From NCBI GenBank assembly GCA_907165275.2, contig OU015664.1, positions 5,790,001 to 5,854,000 on the forward strand: a stretch of DNA of 64,000 nt, given 5' to 3'. Origin of the DNA: Zygaena filipendulae (lineage: Eukaryota > Arthropoda > Insecta > Lepidoptera > Zygaenidae). This document shows, piece by piece, positions 1-12,454 of the stretch (the first letter of the stretch is position 1; each line of letters opens with the position of its first letter). The notes under the pieces were generated by a model. That model saw only the letters and a program-made list of their open reading frames with translations. It did not search any database and was not told where the DNA came from. Both the position numbers and the translations under genes were made by a program.

Positions 1-3000
1 TTGGAAAATGTAAACACAACGGACAGAGTTTGTTGACGTTACTTATTAGTTATTATGATTACGATCATATTACGATCAACAAGTTTTGTAAAATTGTAAC
101 AATTCATAATCAATATTATCTTGCAGAATTGAAATCCGAATAGTTGAATTTAGGTTAGAATTTTCTAAAATGCCCTTATGCTTATAACATGCTCATTGCT
201 CATCTCTAGCGAATATATCTATTCATATTTTACGTATTTGACTTTAGATTTTCTACTTAAATCTAGTAGGTATAGTAAAGTTTCGAATATTTTGAACAAT
301 CGGTAGAATAATTTTATATTATCCAATGTCAACTACGAATACAAAACTAATTTTGTTGTTTTAATTGTATGTTTTAAACTTTAAATTTTTATCTGTAACA
401 CAAACAATGATAGTCTTATTGGCAACAAATCAAAACTACGCATATAGTACACATTGATACTTATACAAGTTTTAGTTGACATAAAAAAAAAACCATTTTA
501 TGAATATTAAACTTCTATAACTCAATATCACCCGCATTTTCAAGGGAGCGAACGTAACAGTTTTAAAAGAGTGTTCTTTTGACTGCATTTGGCAACTATA
601 CTTGGCTCGGGCCCAATTTATACCAACTAGGTATGGTTCTAAATTAACATCGACCTACTTATTAGGCTCTGCAATGATGATAGGTCGTCGGTTAAATATT
701 CAATAAACAAAACTTGACATGTTGGGAAACTAAGAAAATATCACACCACCTAATAAATATCTACACACGAAAATTATGTACATATTTAATGTGGCAATTT
801 AACAGTTTTTAAAATTTATAAAGGCATTTAGTGTCGCTATACTTTTTTGTAGCGGGCCTTATTTAATGAAAGAAATAAGGCTCAGAGCAAAGCAAATAAA
901 AAAGAGATTTGCGACTTAATACGAAACTCTTAGATAACAAGCAGGTTATCGTGTTTGTGTAATCGGTATCGATTGCCATATCAGCTATTGAGCGTTAATC
1001 TGATAACGTTTAATAAATTATAACCAACACGTTTTGTTTTCTTTATTTATTTACTTTTCGCGAAAAAATAATGCGAAACTTACAAAAGAACTATACATTT
1101 ATTGATCCAAACAGATTGATACCTCCGCTAATTTCCATAGAAGTATTTACCTATGTCATAATAACATTACGTCTCTTTGTTAACAATTTATCGATGTCAG
1201 ATTGTGTGTAACGTAAATATCGAAAGCACGAAGTGGGCTTTCGCAAGAATCTCAAACTACTTATGTAAGTGTTGCTTGCGTAAGTTTCACTTAGGTGCAG
1301 TGCAGAGCTCGTTCGTTACTTAGCTTTAAGTTCACGTATATGCAGGTTATCCGTCTGTGATCGATTACATAGTTCTTCTTGCCAAGTCATAACCATTTAT
1401 TCAATTAAATTGCGAGCTCAAATATATATTATCTTTACCGATAGCGGATAAAGACGGAAAGGGCAATACTAGATAATAATAATAATGTCGTCTGATACAG
1501 TTGAATGTTGAACAGATTAGGGAGCGAGGCGTCTTGGAATAAATCAACACAAATCGGTGTTGAACAAAGCGATTTGCTTCGACCCACATACGTCGCGTTC
1601 CGACGAGCGTGAGCAACGGATGAGTTATGAAAAAGCCGCTCATTTTGGATACGTAACGGTAGGCACAGATAAATAATTCAGACTAATTCGTGACAGCAAC
1701 GAGAAAACATTTTCTTCGTTACATTCGTATCTTAGGCAGTTCTATTTCATTCCACACCCGGTAGTCCAATAAATTTAATCTTATCTCATTTATTTGTTAT
1801 CAAACGAATTTCTTTTCAGGGTCATTTGCGTGTTTTACGCACGACTATTGTGTGTGGCACGTGTCCCGCGATCCACACATCGCGGTATAAAACGCGATGT
1901 TAAACGAACTTGCTAATAGTACCTACCATTTAGGTTGTAGGTATGTATATTGTATATATACTAATACAAGTATTTGACGGCGAAAACGATTTGCATATAA
2001 AGGAGATAAGAAATATTATAACTATAGCATTATCAAAGACAACTTTGGTTATAAAACAGTTTTCCCAACTGCGTCGTGAGTGGTTTACAAAGTTATGGAT
2101 TTATGCGAAAATCGATCAAACTTGGGACTACTTCTACTTAGAGTGTGAAATTTTGCAATAGCGAGAGGGCCGGAGGGCTGGAGAAAGTAAGCCTTTCACT
2201 TCGGCTATTCACTTACAATACTTAATACGCCGCGAGATAGCATTAAACAATCATAGTGACGCACTCGTGCTTATATTCTAAATCCATTTCAAAGCAATCA
2301 TAGATGTTCAAGTCCGAGACAAAAGGCGGAAAAGCTTTATGAGGAATCAGTCAGAGGATTAAACTTGGGATAAAACAAAGAAGGTTTGGGAAAGTTCAGC
2401 TTTCAAATGTTTCTAAAGAACTTCAGGACTTGGATCATAATTCAGACGTACCTATATCCGAGCTACTTGAATTAAATCACAATCAAACAAAAGTTAGCTA
2501 TGGTTTTAGTTGCTCCTATAGAACGTGGTTACTTTAAAATAACCAGCATTTTAATATTTGCGAAGCCGCACAATACCGTTAGATGTTTTTATTAGTTCAT
2601 TAGTTTAAAAGCAATGAACTGTTAAAATTAACAAGATGTTTAAATTGTAAGTTATAATTCCATACGGTGAAGTTTAAAGGCAACAAAGGTAGAAGTTTAA
2701 GTGCAACCTGCAAGGATAGACCGCAGCCCACAAGGCTTGGGCCTTGGTTAATGAATAACAATATTATGCTCCAACATTGTTATAAAGGAGGACAGAGCCT
2801 GGTTGGACAAAAGGTTTAGGTAGGTACCTAGTTCGCGTTGGAAAATGAAACTTTACTGACTTTAGGTTTTCTGTTTCAAGCAAGTTAATAGAGTTAACTA
2901 TTTCAAATTCTTAATTTATTTTCAAAATAAAAGATAACCTAAAATAACTCTTAAACCTGCTTAGTCTTTGGCACTGCCTTCTACATATTCCACGTAATCT

Positions 3001-4700
3001 ACACAAGGAGGGAAATGAAACATTAATATGTCTGTGTATATTTTGCGATTACGTGTCAAGGTTTTTTGGATTATGAAACCTATCATATGTACATATAGTT
3101 ATCTATTTTTTTAGGACGTTGTCTGGCATCGCTAAGGTAATTAATATTTTTATAACTTCGTAACAATGAATTACATATTTATTATGAAATTAGAAACTAT
3201 GGAGGTAGGTATCTAGCAAAGATTGATTTTGCAATAAATATCTGGATAGTACTTACTGGCACGTTTTGTTGTTTTACTTGTGTTTTTTTATTAAAATATT
3301 GTTTCTCCCAAATTAAGTATTTAGGCATCTTCAATATCAAAAATTAAATTCGTAATTTTGTGCAAAAAGTTCTTAGATCGTTTGCCCTTGAATATTTTAT
3401 TTGTAATAGGCAACATAACATACATATTATAATTATCCTAATATACTTTCCTGAAACTGTATTTTAATGTAATTAAGTATATATTAATAGTAATTGTATT
3501 GTGTCTCTATTTTTACACAAATGCCTTTTCTTTCTTTTTCTGTTAAATCAACACACATCTATGTGGTCCTACAAAATATTTATCATGCTCGAATAAAAAT
3601 TGAGTATGCATTGCCATAACACGGTTTCTCGTATTTGGTGTCTTTTGTTTAATAGAGTACTGCAGCGTCGTTGGCATCACTTGAAAGTTTAAAGCATTGA
3701 TAAACTTAGTTAACAGATTCAGGTTCCTCCAAGTCTTAAGAGTTAAGACTATTTAACTACTACAAAAGTAGCCTTACCAAAATCACTGTAAGTTGTAAAC
3801 ATTACTTTACAATGATCGAATTGTTATGAAACTTACAAACTGTATGTTTGAAGGTTGCCATTAGACAGATACGTATTAGGTGGCCATGTATTTGTCAGCT
3901 TAGGTCATCAGACCCATGCTCGAGGCTAACAAACCACGTGTTCTGGCAACAAACAATGGAACAAAGTATTTTGGTAGGTTCAGAAATTTCAAAAAAGAAC
4001 TTTTAACAAGTCTTGGAAGAATGAAAAGTAAATCCAATGCAAAGTCTTCTTATTTTATCTGAAAACTTAGTTATTAAAAAAAAATTAAGACAACTATCTC
4101 ATTTTATCTTCTTTTATGAGAGACTACTATGAATTCAATATTGGGAAATTCATCCCAATATAAACTTGTTCGGTCATCAAAAGCCATAGCCAATGTGTGA
4201 AGCCATAGGCAAGGCCTCCTATTAAAGTTTTAAGAAAGCTTTTTTGGCTTTGTTTGAGTAGATAAGTGTTTAACCAAGTTTTTGTGAGTGCTTACCGTGT
4301 TATAAAGTTTGTTATTGTGTAAGTATGACCGCAAAATGCCACTAGGCATCAGAAGCATCGGATTTAATAGGTAAACAGGGAGTTATACCTCATGTGGCGA
4401 GTGGCGTCTGGCGGTTACATGAATATTTAATAGGATATTGACATTCTGTGAAAATGCTAATGCGACACTATCATACCGACCAGTTAAGTATCTCGGAATC
4501 GGATATTTTGTTTAACGTATGTAGGTATTCGATGGTTCAGCTATCGAGACAGACATGGTTGGCGCGACAAAAGCTGCTGGCAAAGTCGGCAGTAAGTAGG
4601 TAGTACTGTAGCTGAATGTAGATTCGGTAGCTTCTGTGACCTCGCTAAGCGACAATCGGACAGAACTCGTTTTGCACAAAAGCTACTGCAATTTTCTTTA
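1..4700. other. AT-rich unique stretch, no gene seen
   Basis: No open frame here resembles a protein family I know, and I see no tRNA or bounded transposon. The longest frames (around 80 codons at 1401-1643 and 72 at 1943-2161) are low complexity. Short inverted words occur, such as attggga/tcccaat near 4140. Probably intergenic or intronic. Confidence 0.6.
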
Positions 4701-4833
4701 AACGATCGCTATCGGCTTCAGCAATACACGCCGGTTGACATCACACCACCGGCATACAATCGTAAAAAAAACACTCTCGTAGAATTAAATTTATTTACAT
4801 GTATATAAGTTAGTTGCGCTTCTGAATCCTTAC

Positions 4834-4915
4834 TCCCGTAAAATCCAATGGTTTGGCACAACACGACACTCAAACTCAATATAATACAGCACAGAATTAA
4901 GGTTATAACATCCAC
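4834..4915 (-). CDS. Candidate first coding exon with signal peptide
   Basis: On the minus strand an ATG at 4915 opens a frame whose first 20 residues form a classic secretion signal: short N-terminus, hydrophobic core (LILCCIILSLSVVL), then C-Q as a plausible cleavage point. After 27 codons plus one base there is a donor-like A/GTAAGG (GT at 4833-4832), giving a phase-1 exon end just after the presumed cleavage site. That arrangement is common for secreted or membrane protein genes with a large first intron. The frame stays open to 4718 without splicing. The CpG-dense island immediately upstream (4940-5365) would serve as promoter. I do not recognise the protein, and the -3 base (T) is not an ideal start context. 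The remaining exons would lie below position 1. It could also be a chance hydrophobic frame. Confidence 0.3.
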
Positions 4916-4939
4916 GGAAGCGTTTCATAGACGGCGCGT

Positions 4940-5365
4940 CGTGTTTATAATTTGTGGCGCTTCTCGGATGTATTATACGCACGAGGCGTCCGCTCGCCCC
5001 TGCGGTTGACAGTAGACTGGCGAACCGAAAGCTGCTGCGTATTTAGTGCGGAGGGGAGACAGGGGCATGCGGGTGCGAGCGGCGGGGTGCGGGGCGGCGC
5101 GGCACACCTGCGGCGGGAGCGCCTCTGCCGGCGAGTGGCGGCGCGACGCTACGAACGAAGCTTCCCGCTGAACTACGCAATAAACGCTCGATAAACTTTC
5201 TCATTAGGCGCGCCTAACCGTGTGACCGTAAGCTCGTTTCTGCGTGCACATTTAAATGTACCTACTGCAGTGCGCGCCGTACAAGCAGGCATTTCATAAT
5301 CGGTTCCTAAGCTTTTGTACGTAAGTGTCTCTTCGGCAGCTAGAACTGCTGCGCGTGCGCAGTTT
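4940..5365. promoter_or_regulatory. CpG-dense island, possible promoter
   Basis: This block is far richer in G+C and CpG than the surrounding sequence, most strongly at 5050-5160. A near-palindromic TGCGCGTGCGCAG at about 5348-5361 resembles the binding site of NRF-1 / Ewg. The block lies directly upstream of the minus-strand signal-peptide frame. The plus-strand frame across it (4952-5194) is arginine-rich and looks like a by-product of composition. Promoter status is inferred from composition only. Confidence 0.35.
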
Positions 5366-5739
5366 TGTGCTTAATTGCGACAGTATTGCGAATTTTCGTA
5401 TGCTGTAGGTATTTATTTCAGGATTGAAATTTTAACAATAGAATTTTTATGTTTTTTTTGCAGTGACATATTTCGTATTGCATGAGTTATATACCTAGTA
5501 TTAGGTTCATATGAATTAGGTATTATAGTAGTAGGTAGGTATGAATTTTTCTTCCTTCGGGAACTGTTTGAACTACCTGCTGGAAACAATTGTACTGAGT
5601 TCAATATGTCCTTCTAGCTATATCCAGTACCACACTCTATGTGACAAAGATGAATGAGGAATAATGAAAAGATGCAAACCGCGAGTAATATAAGTTTTAG
5701 AATCGGTGATAAGGATACTTTCTACTTAAATAAAGGTTT

Positions 5740-5976
5740 ATTTTTTTGATTTATTTATTTTTTGAAATCCTGCGGGATTTCCGAAATGAACGCGGGAGGA
5801 GTCGCGGAGCTGAAATCATAAACAAAATCCTAACTGATATTATAGATGCAAATGTGATTTTTTTTTGTTTGTTTGCTTGTGTTCTTTCAGATCATAATTA
5901 CTCTACTGATCATCGTGAAATTTCGCACATTCTGAACTTCGAAACTGACGTAGGTAAGCCCGCAGGGAACAGCTAG
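5740..5976 (-). repeat. Degraded CCGCGG-family repeat
   Basis: The end near 5955-5976 reads 'agcccgcagggaacagcta', the reverse complement of the recurrent 'tagctgttccccgcggg' head found throughout the window. A degraded 'ctgcgggatttccgaaatgaacgcggg' core lies at about 5769. Confidence 0.45.
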
Positions 5977-6089
5977 TATTATTGTCATAAATATAAATCA
6001 AATGAACGCGCTAGTGCTGCGGCAAGCGATCACGTGTTCGCGCCGTGCGTGTGCATTTCCAACAGTCACGTGGATAAATATTATTTGAC

Positions 6090-6200
6090 GTATAAAATAT
6101 TTATTTATTTATTTAAAGAACTTTATTGCACATTTAAGTACAAAAGGCGGACTTAATGCCTAAGGCATTCTCTACCAGTCAACCTTTTGGCTAGGGGATA
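6090..6200 (-). repeat. Non-LTR retroposon 3' tail
   Basis: Contains 'aaagaactttattgcac' followed by 'taatgcctaaggcattc' and 'tctaccagtcaacc'. Matching segments occur at 23395-23690 and 42556-42770. Read on the minus strand it ends in an AATAAA-like, A-rich tail, as expected for a 5'-truncated LINE or its SINE partner. Confidence 0.6.
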
Positions 6201-6293
6201 GTTTATAAATATCCAAGTCGCTATAAGTGTTGTTGAATTAAATTGTAAAAAATAAAATATATTTATTTTGAATTTATTTTAAACCAACACGGA

Positions 6294-6670
6294 GGGATAT
6301 CAATAAGACCGAAGAGGTTTCGGTCGCCCTTCGTTGCCCAAAGGATATGTTGGCGAAACTATATCAGCGACCAGCAGGCACAGTGACCGACCCCGCACGG
6401 TGTCAATAATGTGCAAACTACGGGAGAGTATACTGACCAAATATGGTGCCCGACCGAACACCGGTAGTAGCAATATTGTTGACCAATCTTCGGTGGGGAA
6501 CTTTTCGATCGCGAACTTTAACGAACGACTAACGAGGCTAGCTCAAACGGTTACAAAGATATGAAGGTCAAAAAGTCATAAATTTTAGTACTGACTGACT
6601 GACTGACATAATACCTAAATTACTACTTTCAGATGACCTAGAAGGATGAAATTTGGAATCCAGCTCGGTA
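6294..6670. repeat. Probable degraded repeat with (ACTG)n
   Basis: A moderately GC-rich block runs into 'tactgactgactgactgac' and a 'gatgaaatttgg' motif typical of insect retroposon 3' ends. The 76-codon frame at 6334-6564 resembles nothing I know. Class not determined. Confidence 0.3.
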
Positions 6671-6714
6671 ATTGTGTGTAAGCGTGGGAAAAAATCTAAA
6701 AATAAAAAAAAGTC

Positions 6715-6925
6715 TAAAAATAAGTGGTTCCCCATACAAAAAACTTGTAATACGCGCTAAACAACCGGCCAACGGTGTGTTGTTTAGCGCTTATTTTTTA
6801 TATTCTTTACAAAAAGTAATGATATCCCACCAAAAACATAAATGTAAAAAAGGAGAGCCAAGTTCAATACAAAAATTATGCTTGGCTATGGGCTTCGCCG
6901 CAAAAAGAGTGGATATCTAAATGAG
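6715..6925. repeat. Dispersed repeat with 12-bp hairpin
   Basis: Perfect inverted repeat GCGCTAAACAAC (6754-6765) and GTTGTTTAGCGC (6779-6790) with a 13-base loop. It is followed by 'gatatcccaccaaaaac' and 'ggctatgggcttcgccgc', motifs I associate with a lepidopteran dispersed repeat. No second copy is present in the window. Confidence 0.35.
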
Positions 6926-7559
6926 TTCCACGTTCTATGTAAAATCGAATACATATATTTATATGAACAAAATAACATTATTAACAAGTATTAAACTCTA
7001 TTTCTTTGCTTTATTGGACACCTATAATAATTGCTGTTATTTAAATATGTGACATTTTAAAGTAGGTTAGATTTGGCTTGGCCAGTTTTTACCAGAATTA
7101 AATAATATAATATTTTTTATAACTTTATAAAATGACTGATGTTGTGGGACAACAATATCATGAGTGAATAGACTAAATTGGATACCTATGTATCTCTGTC
7201 AATTAAATACAATAAAGATATTATATTCTGCATAACCCTTGGAGAATTCATGGCGTTACGCTTAATTTATGCCATTCATATGCAGCCAATTAATACCGTG
7301 GCAAAAGCTCAGCCTAGAGAGAGCCAGGATACACGGCATTTCCTATTATGTGTTCCTAGCACGTACAATATACTGTGTTCGAATAAACAGAAAAGGAAAT
7401 GAAATGAAAATCTCGAAATCATCACGGAATTTGAAATTCACATTCACATTTTTTAGATATTATAACAACACATAAATCTACTCGATCCCACACTAAGCTA
7501 TAAGCTTGTATCGTGGAAACTTGAAACCAAGCAAAACCTATTTACTAAACATACATTTT

Positions 7560-8165
7560 TTATACTAGCTGTTCCCCGCGGTTTCACCCGGGTTTCACGC
7601 GGGAATTCTGAAGTAGATAGACGCGGATAGCGCCTTTTTCAATTAATTATATTATGTAGAGATTATACGCATATAGGTGCGAACATACATATTATAATAA
7701 TACACGCAAGGATTGACAACCATTCATCATATACATATAAAGGTCGCCCGAAAGGAAAACGAAACCCGCGGCAACTCTTGAATAAGCGCCTGGTATAGGT
7801 ACGTGAAGCCTTGAATATAATTTAAAAAATATATAACTTTATAGTCTTTACATAAGTTGGTGCGCGAAGTTTTAATCCTGAAATACATATATGATTCTTT
7901 ATTTGAAAAAAAAAAAGAGAAGAGGAGCTCGAATACCGATTTAGACGACTCTACATTTATAAAACTGATGACCAAAATTTCATTTCTTTATGGGTTCAGT
8001 TTCAAAAATCCTTCTTAGTGGTTGCCTACTTATATTGTCAAAGAAAGTTTTGTGCCAAATTTCATGTCTCTAGCTTTAGTGGTTTCGGCTGGGCGTTATG
8101 AGCAATTTTTATATTCAAAATAGTTCCGAAAGAGTTCTAGTTTCACGCGTGTAAAACACACAGAC
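7560..8165 (+). repeat. CCGCGG-family repeat, disrupted
   Basis: The head 'actagctgttccccgcgg' lies at 7565, followed by 'gcgggaattctg'. The downstream body resumes with 'ccaaatttcatgtctctagc' near 8050. The interval between them carries unrelated AT-rich DNA, so the copy is probably split by an insertion or is a composite of two copies. Confidence 0.5.
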
Positions 8166-8241
8166 AACGGGTCTTAATAATGTTTTATGTTAACTTCGAT
8201 AGAATGCGTAGGCACTTAACTTTTTCTCGACTTTACTACAG

Positions 8242-8316
8242 CCCGCTCCACATTCACCACAGAATCTTGCGAGAACGCGAGAAAACCACGAGAATCTCGC
8301 GTGAATGTGGAGCGGG
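8242..8316. repeat. MITE-like 16-bp inverted repeat
   Basis: Perfect inverted repeat CCCGCTCCACATTCAC (8242-8257) and GTGAATGTGGAGCGGG (8301-8316). The 43-bp interior is itself built from repeated GCGAGA/TCTCGC words. Probably the remnant of a very short fold-back element. Confidence 0.45.
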
Positions 8317-8622
8317 GTTTAGACTTTACGTGTATTTAAATATCAGCTCCGGGGCTATGAGATATGCGACACTCTTACCGGTTAATGTTTTCATTATCTA
8401 GAATCTATTAGCTGGGGTCTGGCTACGTGCGCGTGAGACGGAATAACGCGGGGGATGTTACGCGAGATTGATTTTAATTGGTTTGATAAATAGGGTTGTT
8501 AAAGCCAAACCCTGAGGCTACACTCGTTCAGTTATTACAAATTTAGCTCGCTCAAAGATCAGGTGACACTTAAAACTCAGAAAATTGTCACTTGCTAAAG
8601 AAGAGTCCTAGCTAGTCCATAA

Positions 8623-9042
8623 TAATATTATAAAAGCGAAAGTAACACTGTCTGTCTGATACCTTTTCAGACATAAATAAATGAAATTTTTCAGATTAAG
8701 CCTTTTTGTCCGGAAAAATTAAATTTTTATTTTTAGTCCGTCTTGTAGATTAATAAAAAATATTGGACACATATTCTTTTTTTACGTAATCAAAAATAAC
8801 GGCGGTACATTAAGTTGAAATTTTGCGTGACGTCACTAACCGGTGTAGTTTGTAGCGGTTAGTGACGTCACGGGCCCCCCCCTAAGCTTTAATGCGCTTT
8901 ATCTTTGTATATAAATACGTGTCCATTGTTTTTTTATTTTCTAACTGACGGACTAATTAAAATTTTGATTTTTAAAGTCGTCAACATCGCTATACTCTCT
9001 CCGAAAGTAATGCGGGTGAAACCGCAGGAAACAGCTAGTAGT
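8623..9042 (-). repeat. CCGCGG-family repeat split by a MITE
   Basis: Reads as a minus-strand copy: 'attataaaagcgaaag' at the left and 'gggtgaaaccgcaggaaac' with 'agctagta' at the right. The copy is interrupted by the MITE at 8734-8955; left and right halves are 8623-8733 and 8956-9042. The MITE therefore inserted later. Confidence 0.6.
8734..8955 (+). mobile_element. Palindrome-centred MITE, copy 1
   Basis: Bounded by TAGTCCGTC (8734-8742) and GACGGACTA (8947-8955), consistent with a short terminal inverted repeat in a TA context. The centre is a perfect 17-bp inverted repeat (8826-8842 and 8856-8872) whose arms contain TGACGTCA. Related copies lie at 20969-21242 (opposite orientation) and about 33260-33780. 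No coding capacity. Confidence 0.65.
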
Positions 9043-10045
9043 ATAAAGTGATAACTATAAATTCGGACTACTCTCAGATAAGAGATAGGGAAGGTTTTTT
9101 CTAGCTTTTTTTTGTTGTTGTTGTAAGTTCCATTATTTAGTTCTAAGAAACGACCACGAACGTTATCGTAACACACGTCATCATAACATATTGAGTTTTG
9201 ATAATGTTATTTAGACAAGTTAACAAATGGTCTTTGTCGGGAACCATTACGATAAATTACAGGTCGCAAACACAAGGGCCGAGGAGTAATTTAACATGCA
9301 CTCCACCGCTGTATCGACGAGTGTGCTTCATTAACATTTTCCGTTCCCATTGCGGGAACAGACGCTGTACGGAGCGAAACCGCGCGAAACAAACCTTCTT
9401 TTTGTGTGAAAAAAGAAAAAAAAACAAATACGACACAAAAGTTCCACCCAGCTGCGCTCGGGCATCCTGTCGACGTCACAAGACCTTTTTGCGTTCATTG
9501 ATCAACGTGACATGCCGCTATCCTTTACTGCCGAAGCACGTTTTTCCCGTGGGGGAGGGAGATGACACGAAAGAGTTATAGTCGCAATGAGATAATAACT
9601 ATAATAGCGGCCGAGTGCGGCTCTTCCGCAAAGCGCCGTGTTCTTGGATAATTTGTTGTGTTGACTGACGATCAATTGATTTTTGTTGGGGTCCTTTAAA
9701 CGGCTCTCAGCAGGAGTGACGGGGCACAAAAGGCGGTCTGTTGTTAGTATATCGTTATTGTTGGCAAACAAGAGCTGCGAGACTTGCAACTTATGAGATT
9801 TTAACTACCAAGAACACCTATATAAACTGCCGTAATTTCAAAAGTACCTACTAGTATCTACCACCAAATTGAACAGACCGCAGAATGTTGGCAAGAGCCA
9901 TGAGTTTCGCTAAAATATGCGAGTGATTTTGGTAATGTAATAATATGTAGGTACGTAGTGACGCACGTTGTTGATGATTATAACCAAAGGTAAGAAAGTA
10001 TGTATGTAGGTATACCTACCTACCTACTTACCGTAAAGTAGAACT
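9043..10045. other. Unique stretch, no recognisable gene
   Basis: Includes a 127-codon plus-strand frame (9198-9581) and a 95-codon minus-strand frame (9502-9789). They lack recognisable domains and overlap one another on opposite strands. The slightly raised GC at 9290-9560 could mark a functional segment, but nothing specific is visible. Confidence 0.4.
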
Positions 10046-10047
10046 GA

Positions 10048-10115
10048 TTTTTTAACCGAATTTCAAAAAGGAGGAGGTTCTGTGTTCGGCTCTATTTATG
10101 TTTTTTTTTGTTAAA
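10048..10115 (+). repeat. Head of the fold-back element family
   Basis: 'aaccgaatttcaaaaagg' followed by 'aggaggttctgtgttcgg' and a T run. It matches the left end of the elements at 51461 and 28216 with minor changes. Only the head is present. Confidence 0.6.
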
Positions 10116-10203
10116 CTAATTCGCGAATAACTTTACAAATACTTAATCGTCTACGTATATCGTAACACCCGAGGTCGTTCTTTTATTTCACCTTTTGATT
10201 TTA

Positions 10204-10480
10204 TACTAGCTGTGCCCCGCGGTTTCCCCCGCGTGAGTTACTGAATTCCCGCAGGAACTCTAAAGTAGCCTAATTTATTCCTTATAACATTAGCTTATTA
10301 GCAGTGAAAGTCCCGTCAAAATCTGTCCAAACGTTTCGGAGAGGGTAGCTCGGAATTCCCGTAGGAACTCTAAACTCAATTTATTCTTCTTCTCCTTACC
10401 ACAGATAATATAATGCTGTCCTTACAAACCAAAAAAAAAAGAATTAGCAAAATTGGTCTAGCCGTCCACGGGTGACGTCG
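10204..10480 (+). repeat. CCGCGG-family repeat
   Basis: Starts 'actagctgtgccccgcgg' and has two iterations of 'aattcccg(c/t)aggaactct' about 110 bp apart (10245 and 10355). Ends in 'attggtctagccgtccacgg', a retroposon 3' motif also seen near 40131. Confidence 0.55.
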
Positions 10481-10829
10481 TGACCAAGGTAAATATGGAC
10501 TCATTTTTATATATACGTGCTTACCTATAGATTTCATTGGTTTTAGGTTTTACTCTGTTTTTGTCTATGAGATTGCATTATATTTTTAAAACGAGGTTCT
10601 TTATCGCACGGTATGGGGGCTAGGCGAAATTTTCCGTCACGGCGTCATAGGTGCGCGCTTATTAGTTAATTAATGGTTTTTGGAACGATTATTATTATTG
10701 GTTGCTTATTTATTGGTTCGCACCGGATGCTCTCATTATGAGTGGCGTTCAGTTGTCAGTGACTCGTACCAATATATAGGTAGTTTGTCAACGTACCTAC
10801 TCCATATACGAAATACACAAATCGAGTAG

Positions 10830-10922
10830 AAAAAGTCAGGTGAACCAGGGGATCGAACGTCAGACTGGTGGCGTAGTACCGGATGCGTACTGACGCCTTT
10901 ACCGATTCACTACTCGGACTTT
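10830..10922 (-). repeat. tRNA-like SINE head, degraded
   Basis: On the minus strand a box-B-like GTTCGATCCC lies about 50 bases downstream of a box-A-like 'tagtgaatcggtaaaggc'. The sequence does not fold into a full cloverleaf (the T-stem is poor), so it is a tRNA-derived repeat or tRNA relic rather than a working tRNA gene. Confidence 0.35.
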
Positions 10923-11441
10923 CTATATAAGCGACAAATTAATAATAATAATAAATCAACTCATCGATATTTTACGCCATGCAGTTTAAGTCTTAGCCAT
11001 AGAGACTCATATTACCATCATATTACACCGAAAGCGATAGTTTTAATGAAAATATTGTTCGAAATTTAAGGACAGAACCAACGCGTTACCATGGTTACTA
11101 AAAACAGATGTTGCAAGTTTGCAGATTTCTCCCGAGAAACAGCACAGTTAAAATTTACTGACCTATGGGCTTAGCTTGACTTTAGATTATTACTTGTTTT
11201 TTTTTCAGATGTTTAAAAAGTGATTACTTAAGTAGTAGTCACCTCTTAATTATTATTTTTTATCATTCTCGAGGTAGGTACCTACGCTAAAAAATCAAAA
11301 AAGTGCCAGTAGAAAACAACAGGGCGCAAAATCTGATAAAAGTCAAATTGTCAAAAGCTTAAGTAGGTAGGTATATCTCAGAAACTACGAGACACAGAAA
11401 TTAAGTCCTGACCGAGTGTCCCACGGGCGACGACACTCACG

Positions 11442-11823
11442 TAGGGTTGCCACCCGTACTATATTATACAGTATCGTACTATATTTTAGTCAATTGTTCT
11501 ATATATTATAGATAAATAATACAATAAAATACTATATTTTTATCCCTAATTCAACTGTCACGCTTTTTATATTAACTGTGACTGGTCTGGAATGCACCCG
11601 CAGCGCAGCACAGGGAATTTCAGAACGAAACGCATACGCGACAACAAAACGTCAACTGTCAAACTGGCAATAATTAATAGACGAATGCTGCCCGATACAT
11701 ACCTAATGATTAAAAATAAACAAGATGTACTATTTGTTTCCCTGCATTTCAGAAAAGTACTATATTTATGCATGTTTTTTCGGAAAAATACTATATTTTT
11801 TCCAAAAGAAGGTGGCAACCCTT
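11442..11823. mobile_element. hAT-type MITE with intact TSD
   Basis: Terminal inverted repeats TAGGGTTGCCACC (11442-11454) and GGTGGCAACCCTT (11811-11823) are flanked by the identical 8-mer CACTCACG at 11434-11441 and 11824-11831. An 8-bp duplication with such ends is diagnostic of the hAT superfamily. The 382-bp body repeats 'tactatatt' words and encodes no transposase, so it is non-autonomous. The two overlapping opposite-strand frames at 11567-11843 fall mostly inside it and are not genes. Confidence 0.85.
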
Positions 11824-11831
11824 CACTCACG

Positions 11832-12450
11832 CATCTTTTTTGACTATAGTCCTATAGTATTTTAGTTCAGGAACTATGTATGATTTTTTAAATGATTAAC
11901 TCTCATCTTAAACAATAGGATTTTATACGTTTTTCTTTCTTTTTTATATACTTACTTAAGTACGTACTATAAGCATCTATAACGGCGTCTTTACTATATT
12001 TTAAGGTAAAGTAGATTATAATTATCATAATCAGACACAATGATTTCAAATTTAACAGTCTTAAGATGATCGAAATGCGTCATTTTATTAGAGAAGTTAA
12101 ATCTCGAAAAATTATTGACTTTTAAGAAAAAAACTAAGCAGAATCTATTAATTAATTATCATGGATAAGCGTATAATTTTTTGCGCTCGGTACCCCTTTC
12201 TGACTAAGCATGAAGTGTTAAAGTAATTCAAACACGCCACGCTCGTTATCGCGTATACCAAACTGACTGATATTTATCGGCTAAGGTCATTATTATTCTG
12301 CTATCTCTACTCAATATGCCACTATGACACGTCACGTCAGATGGAATTCGACAGCAGTAATAACAGTATATCTCAATCTGACTACAGAATACAGATACTA
12401 TTAATTTTATTATTGTAAGTAACTAGATTTAGAAGCAGCTTCAACCATTA
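11832..12450. other. AT-rich stretch, nothing recognised
   Basis: No open frame or repeat that I can identify. Confidence 0.5.
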
Positions 12451-12454
12451 TCCA

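Noticed and set aside
5350..5365. The NRF-1-like site near 5350 as firm proof of a promoter
   Set aside because: A single short motif in CpG-rich DNA is not evidence enough; kept only as support in a low-confidence entry.
11567..11843. Two overlapping 83-87-residue frames
   Set aside because: They lie almost wholly within the bounded hAT MITE on opposite strands and have no transposase motif.
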